Shown here: one piece after another, positions 16,479 through 24,628 of the stretch
How positions within the stretch are numbered: position 1 is the first letter of the stretch
How the letters are laid out: the number at the start of each line of letters is the position of its first letter
From: DASVCS01 sp036381495
GTDB lineage: Bacteria; Gemmatimonadota; Gemmatimonadetes; Longimicrobiales; RSA9
Direction: 5' to 3'
Assembly (NCBI GenBank): GCA_036381495.1
Contig: DASVCS010000034.1
Coordinates: 50,477-114,476 of the forward strand
Length of the DNA: 64,000 nucleotides
Position numbers and translations under genes: made by a program
Notes under the pieces: generated by a model
Databases searched by the model: none
The model's input: the letters and a program-made list of their open reading frames with translations, nothing else
What the model was told of the DNA's origin: nothing

Positions 16479-18005
16479 CTAATCGACCGTCACCCGCAGG
16501 ACCTCTTCCGGCGTCGTCGCGCCCGCCGCGACCTGCCGCCAGCCGTCCGAGCGCAGGGGCCGCATCCCCTTCGCCAACGCGATCCGCCGGATCTCGCCCG
16601 CGCCACGCCGCTCGAGCAGTTCCCGGCGGATGTCGTCATCGACCGCGAGCAACTCGTAGATCCCGGTCCGGCCGCGGAACCCCGTGCCCCGGCATGCGTC
16701 GCACCCCGCGCCGCGGCGGATGACCTCGATCTCGAACCCGTCCGCCGCCATCTCGCTCCGCACCGACGACGACGGCGCGGCCGGCCGCGCGCACCCCTCG
16801 CAGACCGTCCGGACCAGCCGTTGCGCCAGGACCAGCTCGACCGTGCTCGCGACCAGGTAGTCCGGCACGCCGAGATCCAGCAGCCGGGTCAAGGCGGAGG
16901 GCGCATCGTTCGTGTGCAGCGTCGAGAGGACCAGGTGCCCGGTCAGCGCGGCCTGGATACAGATCTCCGCCGTCTCCGGGTCACGCATCTCGCCGACCAG
17001 CAGGACATCCGGATCCTGGCGCAGGATCGAACGCAACGCGCGGGCGAACGTCAGGCCGGAGCCCGACCGCACCGGGACCTGCGCCACCCCGTCCAGCGCG
17101 TACTCGACGGGATCTTCGACCGAGACGATCTTCTCCCGCCCGGTCCGCATCCGCTCGACGAGCGCATAGAGCGTCGTCGTCTTGCCGCTCCCCGTCGGCC
17201 CGGTCGCGAGGAGCACGCCGTGCGGCCGGGCGGCAAAACGCTCGAGCGCCGCCTGCGTATCACCGGCCATTCCCAGCGCTTCGAGGCCGACCGCCCGCGC
17301 CTCGGCATCCAGCAGGCGCAGCACCACGCTCTCGCCGTACAGCGTCGGGAGCGTGCTCACGCGGACGTCCAGCTCGTGGCCCTCGACGCGCAGCCGCACC
17401 CGCCCGTCCTGCGGCAGGCGCCGCTCCGCGATGTCCAGCTCGGCCATGATCTTGAGGCGACTCACGACCGCCGCCCGCAGGTGAGCCGGCGGCGCGGGCG
17501 CGTCCTGGAGCACGCCATCGATCCGGTAGCGGACCCGCATCCCGCCCACACCGGCCTCGAGGTGCACGTCGCTCGCTCCCGCCGCCACGGCCTCGGCCAG
17601 CAGCAGATTGACCAGCCGAACGACCGGCGCCTGGTTCGCCAGCTCCTCGAGGTCGTGCGCGACGAGGTCGTCTCCCTCGCCCTCGAACAGCCCGCCCGCA
17701 TCCAGGTCCGCGATCAGTTCGGCCGCCGTCGCCGCGCCGTCACCGTAGCTCCGCCGCACCAGCGCGAGGAGACGATCCTCCGCCAACTCGGTCAACTCGA
17801 TGCGCGCGCCGAACAGCGCAGCCAACTCGGCCAACGCCTGCGGATCGGGCGCGCCCGCGTGCGCCAGCACCAGCCGGCCGTCCTCCTGCGCCAGCGGGAG
17901 GATCCGGTGCTCTTCAAGGTACTCCCGCGTCAACGCCGGATTCAGGCGCTGCGGCGCCGGCCCGGCCGCAGCGGCCGGCGCATCAGCGCCCGGCCGCGTC
18001 GCCAT
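16479..18005 (-). CDS. gspE: Type II secretion ATPase GspE
   Basis: A 508-residue cytoplasmic ATPase that powers pseudopilus assembly. It has an N-terminal GspE/MshEN domain, the Walker A motif GPTGSGKTTT near residue 268, the Walker B stretch ILRQDPDVLLVGEMRD near residue 335, a His box (LHTNDAPSAL) and a four-cysteine zinc module (CEGC and CDAC). All catalytic elements look intact. Its start lies inside the last 23 bases of the upstream beta-propeller gene. Confidence 0.97.
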   Translation of the reverse strand: MATRPGADAPAAAAGPAPQRLNPALTREYLEEHRILPLAQEDGRLVLAHAGAPDPQALAELAALFGARIELTELAEDRLLALVRRSYGDGAATAAELIADLDAGGLFEGEGDDLVAHDLEELANQAPVVRLVNLLLAEAVAAGASDVHLEAGVGGMRVRYRIDGVLQDAPAPPAHLRAAVVSRLKIMAELDIAERRLPQDGRVRLRVEGHELDVRVSTLPTLYGESVVLRLLDAEARAVGLEALGMAGDTQAALERFAARPHGVLLATGPTGSGKTTTLYALVERMRTGREKIVSVEDPVEYALDGVAQVPVRSGSGLTFARALRSILRQDPDVLLVGEMRDPETAEICIQAALTGHLVLSTLHTNDAPSALTRLLDLGVPDYLVASTVELVLAQRLVRTVCEGCARPAAPSSSVRSEMAADGFEIEVIRRGAGCDACRGTGFRGRTGIYELLAVDDDIRRELLERRGAGEIRRIALAKGMRPLRSDGWRQVAAGATTPEEVLRVTVD

Positions 18006-20004
18006 TCACCACGTGCAGCATCAGCGGCGGCTGGTCCCGCAGCCCGAACCCGAGCGATGGAACCTCGAACGACAGGTAGTAGACGCCCGCATCCGGGAAC
18101 GCGACGTCCAGCTCGTACGTCCCGTCCCCCACCGGTCGCGCGGCGATCCTCCGCTTCCAGCCGCTCGTCGCCATGATGTAGAAACGCAGGTCCTTCACTC
18201 CTACCTGCGGCTCGCCCGTGTACGCGTCGTAGAGCCGCAGCCGCAGCCGCGCACCGCCGGTCTCGAGCGTCGTGTCGTCCAGCGGCTCCAGACGCAGCGC
18301 CAGCTCGCCTTTGTGCAGCGCCGGATCCTCGAGCACCGTGAAGCCGAAGCAGTGGACGATCCGCGGCTCCGGGAGCAGGAGCACGAAGTCGTAGTCCCCG
18401 GGATCCTGCAGCCGCACCGTCGCCGAGTACACGCCCGGCGCCGTCTCCCGCAGTCTCCGGCCCACGGTCAGCACGCCCAGCGGCTCGAAGCCGTACGTGC
18501 TCAGACTTCCGCTCGGCGTCGGCATCCCTTCCATGTAGTGGTAGTAGTAGATCGCCCGCTCCTGCGGATTGACCGCGAACACCGCGTCCGGCATGTCCGG
18601 CGACCGCGTAATCCCCGCGGCGATGCCGAGCGGACCGGCCTCCGCCGGCGCCGCCTCACCGACCGGGAAATGGTCGAACGCGCCCACACCGCCCGAAACC
18701 GGATCGGCCAGCGGCACCATCGTCACCTGCTCGCTCCCCTGCGACCGGATGTAGGCGAACGAGGCGGAGAACGCGATCTGGTCCGGACGGTCGAAGACCT
18801 CGACCGTCCGGACCAGCCGCCGGCCGACCACGTCGAAGATGTGCACGCGGTCCGCGTCGCGGTTGACAATGAAACCGAGCCGCCCCGCCACGCCCATCGC
18901 GGCACCGTGGTGCCCGTGGCCCCCCGAGGCCATCGGGACCAGCCGAATCGCGTGCAGCCCCGGCTCGAGTGGATAGCTGTAGACCGCCTCGAGAGTCTTC
19001 GCGTCCACGGCCACGAGCGTGCCCGCGCCACGATGGATCACGTAGACCTCCCGCGTCATCGGCGAGTACGCCAGGCCGGAGGGACCCTCGCCCGTCGGGA
19101 TGTCCTTCACCGGCGCCAGCGTCTCGGCATCGATCACCGTGACCGTTCCAGCGCCCTCGTTCGCGACGAACACGAGGCGATCATCCGGGTCGAACGCCAG
19201 TGTATGCGGCCCGGCGCCGGTCGGAATCCGCGCGACCACCGTCCGCAGCGCCGCATCGATCACCGTCACGCCGCCCGCATCGTCCCCTTCGTTCGTCACC
19301 CACAGCCGACGTCCATCGGGCTGGAGCCGGATCCGCGTCGGCCGCGCGCCCGCCTCGATGTTCTGGGCTACGTCCCACGTGTCCGTGTCCACGACCGAGA
19401 CCTGCCCATCGCTCGGGACCGTCACGAACAGGCTCCGCTCGTCCGGGCTCAGGACCCAGTCCGCGCCGGGACCGGGGAGCAGCACCGTCGTATACAGCTT
19501 GCTGCGGCCGAAACCGAGCAGCGGATCGATCACTGCGATCTCCGGCCCGCGCGCCAGCGCCAGGACGTAGAAGCTGTTCAGGTCGACCGCCGGCCGGAAC
19601 CGCAGCGTGCCCCGCACGTACGCCGAGATCTTCTGCCCACACATCTCGGCGTCCGTCGGACCGTTCCCCCGGCGCACATCGATCCACGCCGCAGGGTTCA
19701 TCTCCGACAACGGCGCGCCCGTCGCACTGTCGGTGAGCACCAGCGATACCGTGAAATCCGACAGCTCGACCAAACGGCCCGATGAGGACGCCGAGTCCGG
19801 CCGCAGCCGCAACTCGGCCGTGACGCCTTCCTGCACGATGCGCTGCACGGCCGGCGCGCCAGCCGAGCCACGGGCCGCCAACCGGACATCCGCCCCCTGC
19901 TGCGCCTGGCACACCGCCGCCGGCGCGAGCCCCGACACCACCAGCAACAATACCGACAGGCGCCCGCACGATGGCACGCGCCTCCTTCGATCGTCACTCA
20001 GCAT
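17983..20004 (-). CDS. Exported YVTN-type beta-propeller protein, first gene of the secretion operon
   Basis: A 673-residue protein with a signal peptide ending near CQAQQ. A stretch with two conserved-looking cysteines follows (one in DAEMCGQKI). Then come repeated propeller blades of the YVTN/cytochrome-d1-like kind (LFVTVPSDGQVSVVDTDTWD; LVFVANEGAGTVTVIDAETL; VYVIHRGAGTLVAVDAKTLE), a His-rich loop (GGHGHHGAAMG), and a C-terminal immunoglobulin-like beta domain. No haem-binding CxxCH is present. It overlaps gspE by 23 bases, so it is transcribed with the secretion genes; it may be a substrate, a surface partner or a cell-envelope sensor. Its exact function is unknown. AAGGAG lies 11 bases before the ATG. 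Confidence 0.82.
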   Translation of the reverse strand: MLSDDRRRRVPSCGRLSVLLLVVSGLAPAAVCQAQQGADVRLAARGSAGAPAVQRIVQEGVTAELRLRPDSASSSGRLVELSDFTVSLVLTDSATGAPLSEMNPAAWIDVRRGNGPTDAEMCGQKISAYVRGTLRFRPAVDLNSFYVLALARGPEIAVIDPLLGFGRSKLYTTVLLPGPGADWVLSPDERSLFVTVPSDGQVSVVDTDTWDVAQNIEAGARPTRIRLQPDGRRLWVTNEGDDAGGVTVIDAALRTVVARIPTGAGPHTLAFDPDDRLVFVANEGAGTVTVIDAETLAPVKDIPTGEGPSGLAYSPMTREVYVIHRGAGTLVAVDAKTLEAVYSYPLEPGLHAIRLVPMASGGHGHHGAAMGVAGRLGFIVNRDADRVHIFDVVGRRLVRTVEVFDRPDQIAFSASFAYIRSQGSEQVTMVPLADPVSGGVGAFDHFPVGEAAPAEAGPLGIAAGITRSPDMPDAVFAVNPQERAIYYYHYMEGMPTPSGSLSTYGFEPLGVLTVGRRLRETAPGVYSATVRLQDPGDYDFVLLLPEPRIVHCFGFTVLEDPALHKGELALRLEPLDDTTLETGGARLRLRLYDAYTGEPQVGVKDLRFYIMATSGWKRRIAARPVGDGTYELDVAFPDAGVYYLSFEVPSLGFGLRDQPPLMLHVVNGDAAGR

Positions 20005-20092
20005 GGCTCTTTGCTCCTTCTCGTGCGGTCCGGATAGGGATCGGCGCCGGCCCGCCTCGACGGCCGGGCAGCGCGCATCGCGAAAGGTTGGT

Positions 20093-20106
20093 GAGGCGGA
20101 CGCCTC
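20093..20106. promoter_or_regulatory. Palindrome in the leader of the secretion operon
   Basis: GAGGCGGACGCCTC has six-base perfect arms around GA and lies about 90 bases before the start of the beta-propeller gene. It could be an operator or an RNA hairpin in the leader. No promoter boxes are obvious beside it. Confidence 0.35.
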
Positions 20107-20326
20107 CGACATCGACGGCGCCCGCAGCGCCGACGTGGCAACAGTCTCGATCCTGCCGTGGACCGCCGCGACACCACCGCCACCGGTGCTCCCGGCTGGC
20201 GGGAATCGGTCGGTTCCAGGCCTTTTCTTCTCCGGCAACCGCCGAGCCACCGGCGATCGGTCTTCACATCCCTGTGCCACGGCCACACTTCGCGCAGCCA
20301 TCCCGCCTGCCCCGCGCCGGCCGCGC

Positions 20327-20373
20327 GCACCGAATTGGTGCAGTCCGCCGCGCGCTACGCACCGCAATGGTGC
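20327..20373. promoter_or_regulatory. Twin palindromes, candidate operator pair
   Basis: GCACCGAATTGGTGC (20327-20341) and GCACCGCAATGGTGC (20359-20373) share the same five-base arms, GCACC and GGTGC, with different five-base centres. Their centres are 32 bases apart, three helix turns, so two regulator dimers could bind on one face of the DNA. They lie in the 629-base gap between the divergent secretion operon and the threonine dehydratase gene. Confidence 0.5.
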
Positions 20374-20389
20374 GTGCAGCGCCCCGAGC

Positions 20390-20591
20390 GTGCGTGCGCG
20401 TGTGGGTGCGCGTGCGCGTCCCGGCAACGCCCTCGCGTTCCGATCCCGATCCCGCCGGCGCCCTAGGCGCGGAACCGTCATCCGCTGAGTCCACGAAGCC
20501 GAGGGCACAGAACCGCCGGCGCCGCGGGCGCGGGACCCGTCTCCGTAAACGTCGACGTGGAAGCGGAGGCCTCCTTCGGGCGCGGCGCGCC
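20390..20591 (+). repeat. Composite hexamer repeat, copy 2 (GGAGGCCTCC variant)
   Basis: A GTGCGC-rich module (20390-20420) is followed by CGTTCCGATCCCGATCCC and, after about 85 bases, by CCGTAAACGTCGACGTGG and the palindrome GGAGGCCTCC (to 20591). The last block matches 127-165 at 35 of 39 bases. Together with the palindromes upstream it fills the 20005-20633 gap; the rest of that gap shows no gene. Confidence 0.8.
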
Positions 20592-20598
20592 ACCCCGC

Positions 20599-20627
20599 TT
20601 GCGTCCCCACCGCTGGCGTCGCATTCT
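20599..20627 (+). promoter_or_regulatory. Probable leaderless promoter of threonine dehydratase gene
   Basis: TTGCGT (20599-20604), a 17-base spacer and CATTCT (20622-20627), with the ATG only six bases later. The -10 box lacks the usual first T, so this is weaker than the promoter at 3813, but the geometry is the same and no Shine-Dalgarno precedes the ATG. Confidence 0.4.
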
Positions 20628-20633
20628 CCCGGC

Positions 20634-21590
20634 ATGGAGCCGGGTCTTCGGGAGATCTACGCGGCGCGGCGGCGGATTGCGGGTCACGCGTTCCGCACGC
20701 CGCTCGAGCGCTCGGTCTGGCTGTCCGAGCGCGCGGGGTGCGACGTCCATCTCAAGCTCGAGTGCTGGCAGCGAACGCGGTCGTTCAAGGTCCGGGGTGC
20801 GTTCAACGCGATCCTGCCGCTGGGCGAGGAGGCGCGCGGGCATGGGTTGGTTGCGGCATCGGCGGGGAACCACGGCCAGGCGGTGGCGCTGGCGGCGCGG
20901 GTGGTGGGCGCGCACGCCGTGATCTTCGTCCCCGCCACGGCGCCGGCCACCAAGCGGGCCCGGATCCGGGCGTACGGCGCCGAGCTGCGGACGGTCGAGG
21001 GGACCTACGATGATGCGGCGGCCGTGGCCGAGGCGTACGCGCGTGAGACGGGCGCCTGTTTCATCCACCCGTTCGCGGATCCCGCGGTCATTGCGGGTCA
21101 GGGGACGGTGGGCATCGAGATCGCGGAGGACCTGCCGGCTGTACGGGAGGTGCTCGTGCCGGTCGGCGGCGGCGGTCTCATTGCGGGCATCGGTACCGTG
21201 TTGCGGGCGATGGCCGGCGCCGGCGTGCGCATCATCGGCGTGCAGAGCGAGCAGACGGCGTCGATGCACGACTCGTTCGAGGCCGGCCGCGCCGTGGACG
21301 CCGTGTTCGGCCCGACGCTGGCCGACGGCCTGGCCGGTGGCGTGGAGCCCGAGAGTTACGAGCGCGCGCGGGCCGTGACCGATGAGATCGTGCTCGTGGA
21401 CGAAGCCGCCATTGCCGCCGCGATCCGCGAGTTGTACCGGCGCGACGGCGTCGTGGCGGAGGGTGCGGGCGCGGTCACGGCCGCCGCCGTGGCCGACGGA
21501 CGTCTCGCACTGCGCGGCCCGGCGGTCCTGGTGATCAGTGGTGGAAACATCGATGCGGACCGCCTGGCCGGTCTGCTCCGGAGTGAATAG
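20634..21590 (+). CDS. ilvA: Threonine/serine dehydratase
   Basis: A 318-residue pyridoxal-phosphate enzyme of fold type II that should convert threonine to 2-oxobutanoate and ammonia, or serine to pyruvate. The cofactor lysine lies in RTRSFKVRGAFNA (about residue 52), followed by SAGNHGQAVALAA, the glycine-rich phosphate loop VPVGGGGLIAGIG, and SGGNID near the end. There is no C-terminal ACT domain, so it is the short form (catabolic TdcB-like or feedback-insensitive IlvA-like). The carbonic-anhydrase-like gene starts directly at its stop codon. The first start in the homology is used. Confidence 0.88.
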   Translation: MEPGLREIYAARRRIAGHAFRTPLERSVWLSERAGCDVHLKLECWQRTRSFKVRGAFNAILPLGEEARGHGLVAASAGNHGQAVALAARVVGAHAVIFVPATAPATKRARIRAYGAELRTVEGTYDDAAAVAEAYARETGACFIHPFADPAVIAGQGTVGIEIAEDLPAVREVLVPVGGGGLIAGIGTVLRAMAGAGVRIIGVQSEQTASMHDSFEAGRAVDAVFGPTLADGLAGGVEPESYERARAVTDEIVLVDEAAIAAAIRELYRRDGVVAEGAGAVTAAAVADGRLALRGPAVLVISGGNIDADRLAGLLRSE

Positions 21591-22118
21591 ATGGCACACA
21601 TTCTCTCGTACCGCGGAATCACGCCGCGGATCGACCCGACGGCGTGGGTCGCGCCGACGGCCGTCGTCATCGGCAACGTCGAGATCGGCCCCGAGGCGAC
21701 GATCTGGTTCGGTGCGGTGCTCCGCGGGGACAACCCGGATCACGTGATCCGCGTCGGCGCGCGGACCAGCATCCAGGATAACTGCGTCCTCCACATCAGC
21801 AAGCGGGGGCCGACGATCGTGGGCCCGGATGCGGTGATCGGGCACGGCGCCGTCTTCGAGAGCTGCACGATCGGCCGCAACGCGCTGATCGGGATGAACG
21901 CCGTGGTCCTGCACGAGGCGGTCGTCGGCGAGCAGGCGGTGGTGGCCGCGCTGAGCGTGGTCCCCGAACGGATGCAGGTCCCGCCGCGCACGCTCGCTGC
22001 CGGCACGCCGGCGCGCGTGCGCAAGGAGCTGCCGGAGTCGGCGCTCGATGTGCTCGCGGAGAGCGCCGCGCATTACGTGGCGCTCGGACGCCGCTACCGC
22101 GCGGAAGGGATCGGCTGA
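21591..22118 (+). CDS. Gamma-carbonic-anhydrase family hexapeptide protein
   Basis: A 175-residue left-handed beta-helix protein built from hexapeptide repeats (VVIGNVEIGPEATIWFGAVL, VIGHGAV, TIGRNALIGMNAVV), like YrdA/PaaY and the gamma-carbonic anhydrases. These trimers bind zinc or iron between subunits through three histidines. His68 and His85 are present, but the third expected position five residues after His85 is Glu90 (VFES rather than VxHG). Catalysis may be altered or lost. It starts immediately after the dehydratase stop and ends one base before the thiO start, so the three genes form an operon. Confidence 0.85.
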   Translation: MAHILSYRGITPRIDPTAWVAPTAVVIGNVEIGPEATIWFGAVLRGDNPDHVIRVGARTSIQDNCVLHISKRGPTIVGPDAVIGHGAVFESCTIGRNALIGMNAVVLHEAVVGEQAVVAALSVVPERMQVPPRTLAAGTPARVRKELPESALDVLAESAAHYVALGRRYRAEGIG

Positions 22119-22119
22119 C

Positions 22120-23268
22120 ATGGGCGCGCGGGCGACGGACGTCATCATCGTCGGCGGCGGCGCGATCGGCTGCGCCGTCGCGTGGGAGCTGGCGACCCGC
22201 GGCGTGTCGGTCACGGTGATCGAGCGCGATGTCCCCGGCCGCGCCGCGACGTGGGCGGCGGGCGGGATGCTCTCGCCGCTGGCGGAAGCCGATGCGGCGG
22301 GGCCGTTCCTCGACATCGCGCTGGCCAGCCTCGAACGCTACCCCGCGTTCATCGCGGCGCTCGAAGAGGCGGCGGGGCTGTCGGTCGACTACCGGACGGA
22401 AGGAAAGCTGCTGGCGGCGCTGGATGAGTCGCACGCCGAACGGCTGCGCCGGATTTGCGCCTGGCAGCGCGAGAGCGGCTTTGCCGTCGAATGGCTGGAT
22501 CCGCCGGACGTGCTCGCGCTCGAACCGCGGATCGCCGTCACCGTCTGCGGCGGCGTGTCGCTGCCGCACGACCACTGCGTCGACAACCGGCGGCTGGGCC
22601 GCGCACTCTGGCTCGCGGCGGCCCGGGCGGGCGTCCGGTTCCGCATCGGGGATGCGGCCGCCGCGATCGTCACCGCGCCGGCGGGCGCGTACGCGGCCGG
22701 AACGGCGGCCGGCGTGCGCCTCGCGGACGGCGAGGTGCTCGCCGGCGGACACGTGATCATCGCGGCGGGCGCGTGGAGCGGCCGGATCGAAGGGTTGCCG
22801 CGACCCCTCCCCGTCCACCCGGTCCGCGGCCAGATGGCCGCCGTACGCGTCGTGCCCCCGGTGCTGCGTCGCGTGGTCGAGACCGCCGGCTGCTACCTGA
22901 TCCCGCGCTCGAGCGGGGACCTCGTGATCGGCTCGACCATGGAGCGGGTCGGTTACCGGCAGCACACCACGCCAGGCGGCCTGGGCGGCATCCTCGCCGC
23001 GGCGGTCGCCGCGCTCCCATCCCTCGCCGATGCGCCGATCACCGAGCAATGGGCGGGGCTGCGCCCCGGCACGCCGGATGGCCTCCCGATCCTCGGGCCC
23101 GATCCCGAACTGCGCGGCCTCTCCTACGCGACCGGACACTTCCGCAACGGTATCCTGCTCACGCCGATCACCGCTGCGCTCCTCGCGGACGTGCTCACCG
23201 GGACGGCGCCGGCGCTCTCGCTCGATCCGTTCTCCGTCGAGCGCTTCGCGCCGAGCCACGCCTCATGA
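22120..23268 (+). CDS. thiO: Glycine oxidase ThiO-like FAD enzyme
   Basis: A 382-residue DAO-family flavoenzyme. The FAD-binding motif IIVGGGAIGCAVAWELA stands at the N terminus, AAGGMLSPLAEAD follows near residue 45, and the C-terminal region has GLRPGTPDGLPILGPDP and GHFRNGILLTP. ThiO oxidises glycine to iminoglyoxylate for the thiazole part of thiamine in aerobic bacteria. GGAAGGGA precedes the ATG. No thiazole genes (thiS, thiG) are in the operon, but thiD lies 3 kb away, so thiamine synthesis is likely. A general D-amino-acid oxidase role is possible. The stop overlaps the next start (ATGA). Confidence 0.85.
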   Translation: MGARATDVIIVGGGAIGCAVAWELATRGVSVTVIERDVPGRAATWAAGGMLSPLAEADAAGPFLDIALASLERYPAFIAALEEAAGLSVDYRTEGKLLAALDESHAERLRRICAWQRESGFAVEWLDPPDVLALEPRIAVTVCGGVSLPHDHCVDNRRLGRALWLAAARAGVRFRIGDAAAAIVTAPAGAYAAGTAAGVRLADGEVLAGGHVIIAAGAWSGRIEGLPRPLPVHPVRGQMAAVRVVPPVLRRVVETAGCYLIPRSSGDLVIGSTMERVGYRQHTTPGGLGGILAAAVAALPSLADAPITEQWAGLRPGTPDGLPILGPDPELRGLSYATGHFRNGILLTPITAALLADVLTGTAPALSLDPFSVERFAPSHAS

Positions 23269-23438
23269 GTGCGGACCCGCCCCGACCGGATCGGCCATCC
23301 CGCGAGCCGGCGCCGCGACCCGCGCCGGAGCCTGCCGCGGGCCCCGTCTGTGAGATCTGCGGCGCCGCGATGTTCGAGCGGCACTGCAAGATCCTGTGCC
23401 CTCGCTGCGGCTATCAGCGGGATTGCAGCGACCCGTAG
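23265..23438 (+). CDS. 57-residue zinc-ribbon protein coupled to thiO
   Basis: A proline-rich start (about 27 residues) is followed by two CxxC pairs: CEIC near residue 30 and CPRCG near residue 46, with two further cysteines (HCKILC, RDCSDP). It would form a small zinc ribbon. An ATGA overlap with the thiO stop shows translational coupling. I do not recognise a named family. It may bind nucleic acid or be a partner of an enzyme; its function is unknown. Confidence 0.7.
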   Translation: MSADPPRPDRPSREPAPRPAPEPAAGPVCEICGAAMFERHCKILCPRCGYQRDCSDP

Positions 23439-23457
23439 GCGGCGCCCCCGGGCGCGC

Positions 23458-23763
23458 CTACCACGGCTCACGCTTCTTTCGGGCGATTCCCTTCACTTCG
23501 CCCAGTTCGAGGTCCTGCCGACCCTTCGGCTTCCCCTCGTTCTCCTTCGTGTCGCCGCCGGTGCGCGGGGGGCGACGATGCCGCGCCTTGGCGTGCGTGC
23601 GGCGGCCCAGCCCCGCGTAGCGATTCAACCCGCCCTTCGTGCCGCCGGTCCCCGGCAGGCCCTCGTCCCACGGCTGGTGCGGACCCCGCCGGTCCGGCGG
23701 ATTGCCCGTGCTCTCGTCCTCGACCTTCGGCCGCTGTCGGATCGGCTTCCTTCGTTGCGGCAA
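23458..23763 (-). CDS. Small basic hydrophilic protein, unknown
   Basis: A 101-residue, strongly basic and glycine-rich protein with no hydrophobic segment (PKVEDESTGNPPDRRGP; GGTKGGLNRYAGLGRRTHAK; GDTKENEGKPKGRQDLELG). It starts at TTG with GGGAGG five bases upstream, a strong ribosome site. Every lysine codon is AAG and third positions are mostly G or C, as in true genes here. The composition resembles disordered, nucleic-acid-binding or stress proteins. No family recognised. Confidence 0.6.
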   Translation of the reverse strand: MPQRRKPIRQRPKVEDESTGNPPDRRGPHQPWDEGLPGTGGTKGGLNRYAGLGRRTHAKARHRRPPRTGGDTKENEGKPKGRQDLELGEVKGIARKKREPW

Positions 23764-23830
23764 CGAGCCCTCCCGGTTGCTGGAGCGTGTACCGGCAAGG
23801 CGCAGGGGTGCAGCGGTCGTGCCAGGCGGC

Positions 23831-24622
23831 CTATCCGGGCGATCCGAAGGCGTAGCCGAGATACCACTGCACGATGATGTCGCCCCAGCCGTGTACGATC
23901 GCGGCGCCGACGGCGAGGTAGATGCCGAGCGGGATGTAGGTGCCGCGGGGGGTGAAGCCGCCCTTGAACCACGCGACCGGCAGCCCCACGACGAGGCCGA
24001 GGAACGAGCCGAGCACGATCGTGAGCAGTGCGCCCGAGATCCCGAGGAAGGCGCCGATCATCGCCAGCATGTGGACATCGCCGAGCCCGAGTGCGGGCTT
24101 GCCGAAGGCCTTCCGCGCGATCCACGCGATCAGACGGAGCCCGGCGTACGCGACGCCGGCACCGATCACGGCATTCACGATCGAAAACCCGCCCGGCACG
24201 GCGGCCAGCCCGAGGCCGATGACCAGGCCGCCGAGCGAGAGGTGGTCCGGGATGACCATCTCCCGGGCATCGGTCATGGCCATCCCCAGCAGGAGCGTCA
24301 GGAACACGGCCGTCCGGACCGCCTCGACGCTCAGCCCGTAGCGTGCCGCCGCCGCGGCCCAGACGAGCGCCACGGCCAACTCGATGATCGGGTACTGCGC
24401 CGAAATCGGCACGCGACACGCGCGGCAGCGTCCGCGCAGGATCAGGTAGCTCAGGACCGGCACGTTGTCGTACCACGCGATGCCGGCCCCACACGCCGGG
24501 CAGTGCGAGCGCGGCCGCACCACCGACTCGCCCGCCGGCAGCCGGTAGATACAGACGTTCAGGAACGAGCCGAGCATCGCGCCGAGCAGCGCGGCGTAGC
24601 TCCAGATCAGGACGTCGGGCAT
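23831..24622 (-). CDS. gspO: Prepilin peptidase / N-methyltransferase
   Basis: A 263-residue membrane protease that cuts and N-methylates type IV prepilins and pseudopilins. It has the start AALLGAMLGSFLNVCIYRLP, four zinc cysteines in CPAC (41-44) and CRAC (66-69), and the catalytic aspartates in TDAREMVIPD (Asp118) and GLGDVHML (Asp182). It should process GspG, H, I, J and K encoded in the separate secretion operon. It follows the methyltransferase gene by six bases. Confidence 0.95.
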   Translation of the reverse strand: MPDVLIWSYAALLGAMLGSFLNVCIYRLPAGESVVRPRSHCPACGAGIAWYDNVPVLSYLILRGRCRACRVPISAQYPIIELAVALVWAAAAARYGLSVEAVRTAVFLTLLLGMAMTDAREMVIPDHLSLGGLVIGLGLAAVPGGFSIVNAVIGAGVAYAGLRLIAWIARKAFGKPALGLGDVHMLAMIGAFLGISGALLTIVLGSFLGLVVGLPVAWFKGGFTPRGTYIPLGIYLAVGAAIVHGWGDIIVQWYLGYAFGSPG

Positions 24623-24628
24623 ACGGCC

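Noticed and set aside
20150..20300. A partly cobalamin-riboswitch-like pattern on the minus strand (GTGAAGACC, AGCCGGGAGCACC)
   Set aside because: The strongly conserved GCCACTG and the exact B12 box are missing, and the downstream gene has no clear cobalamin link. Chance similarity in GC-rich DNA.
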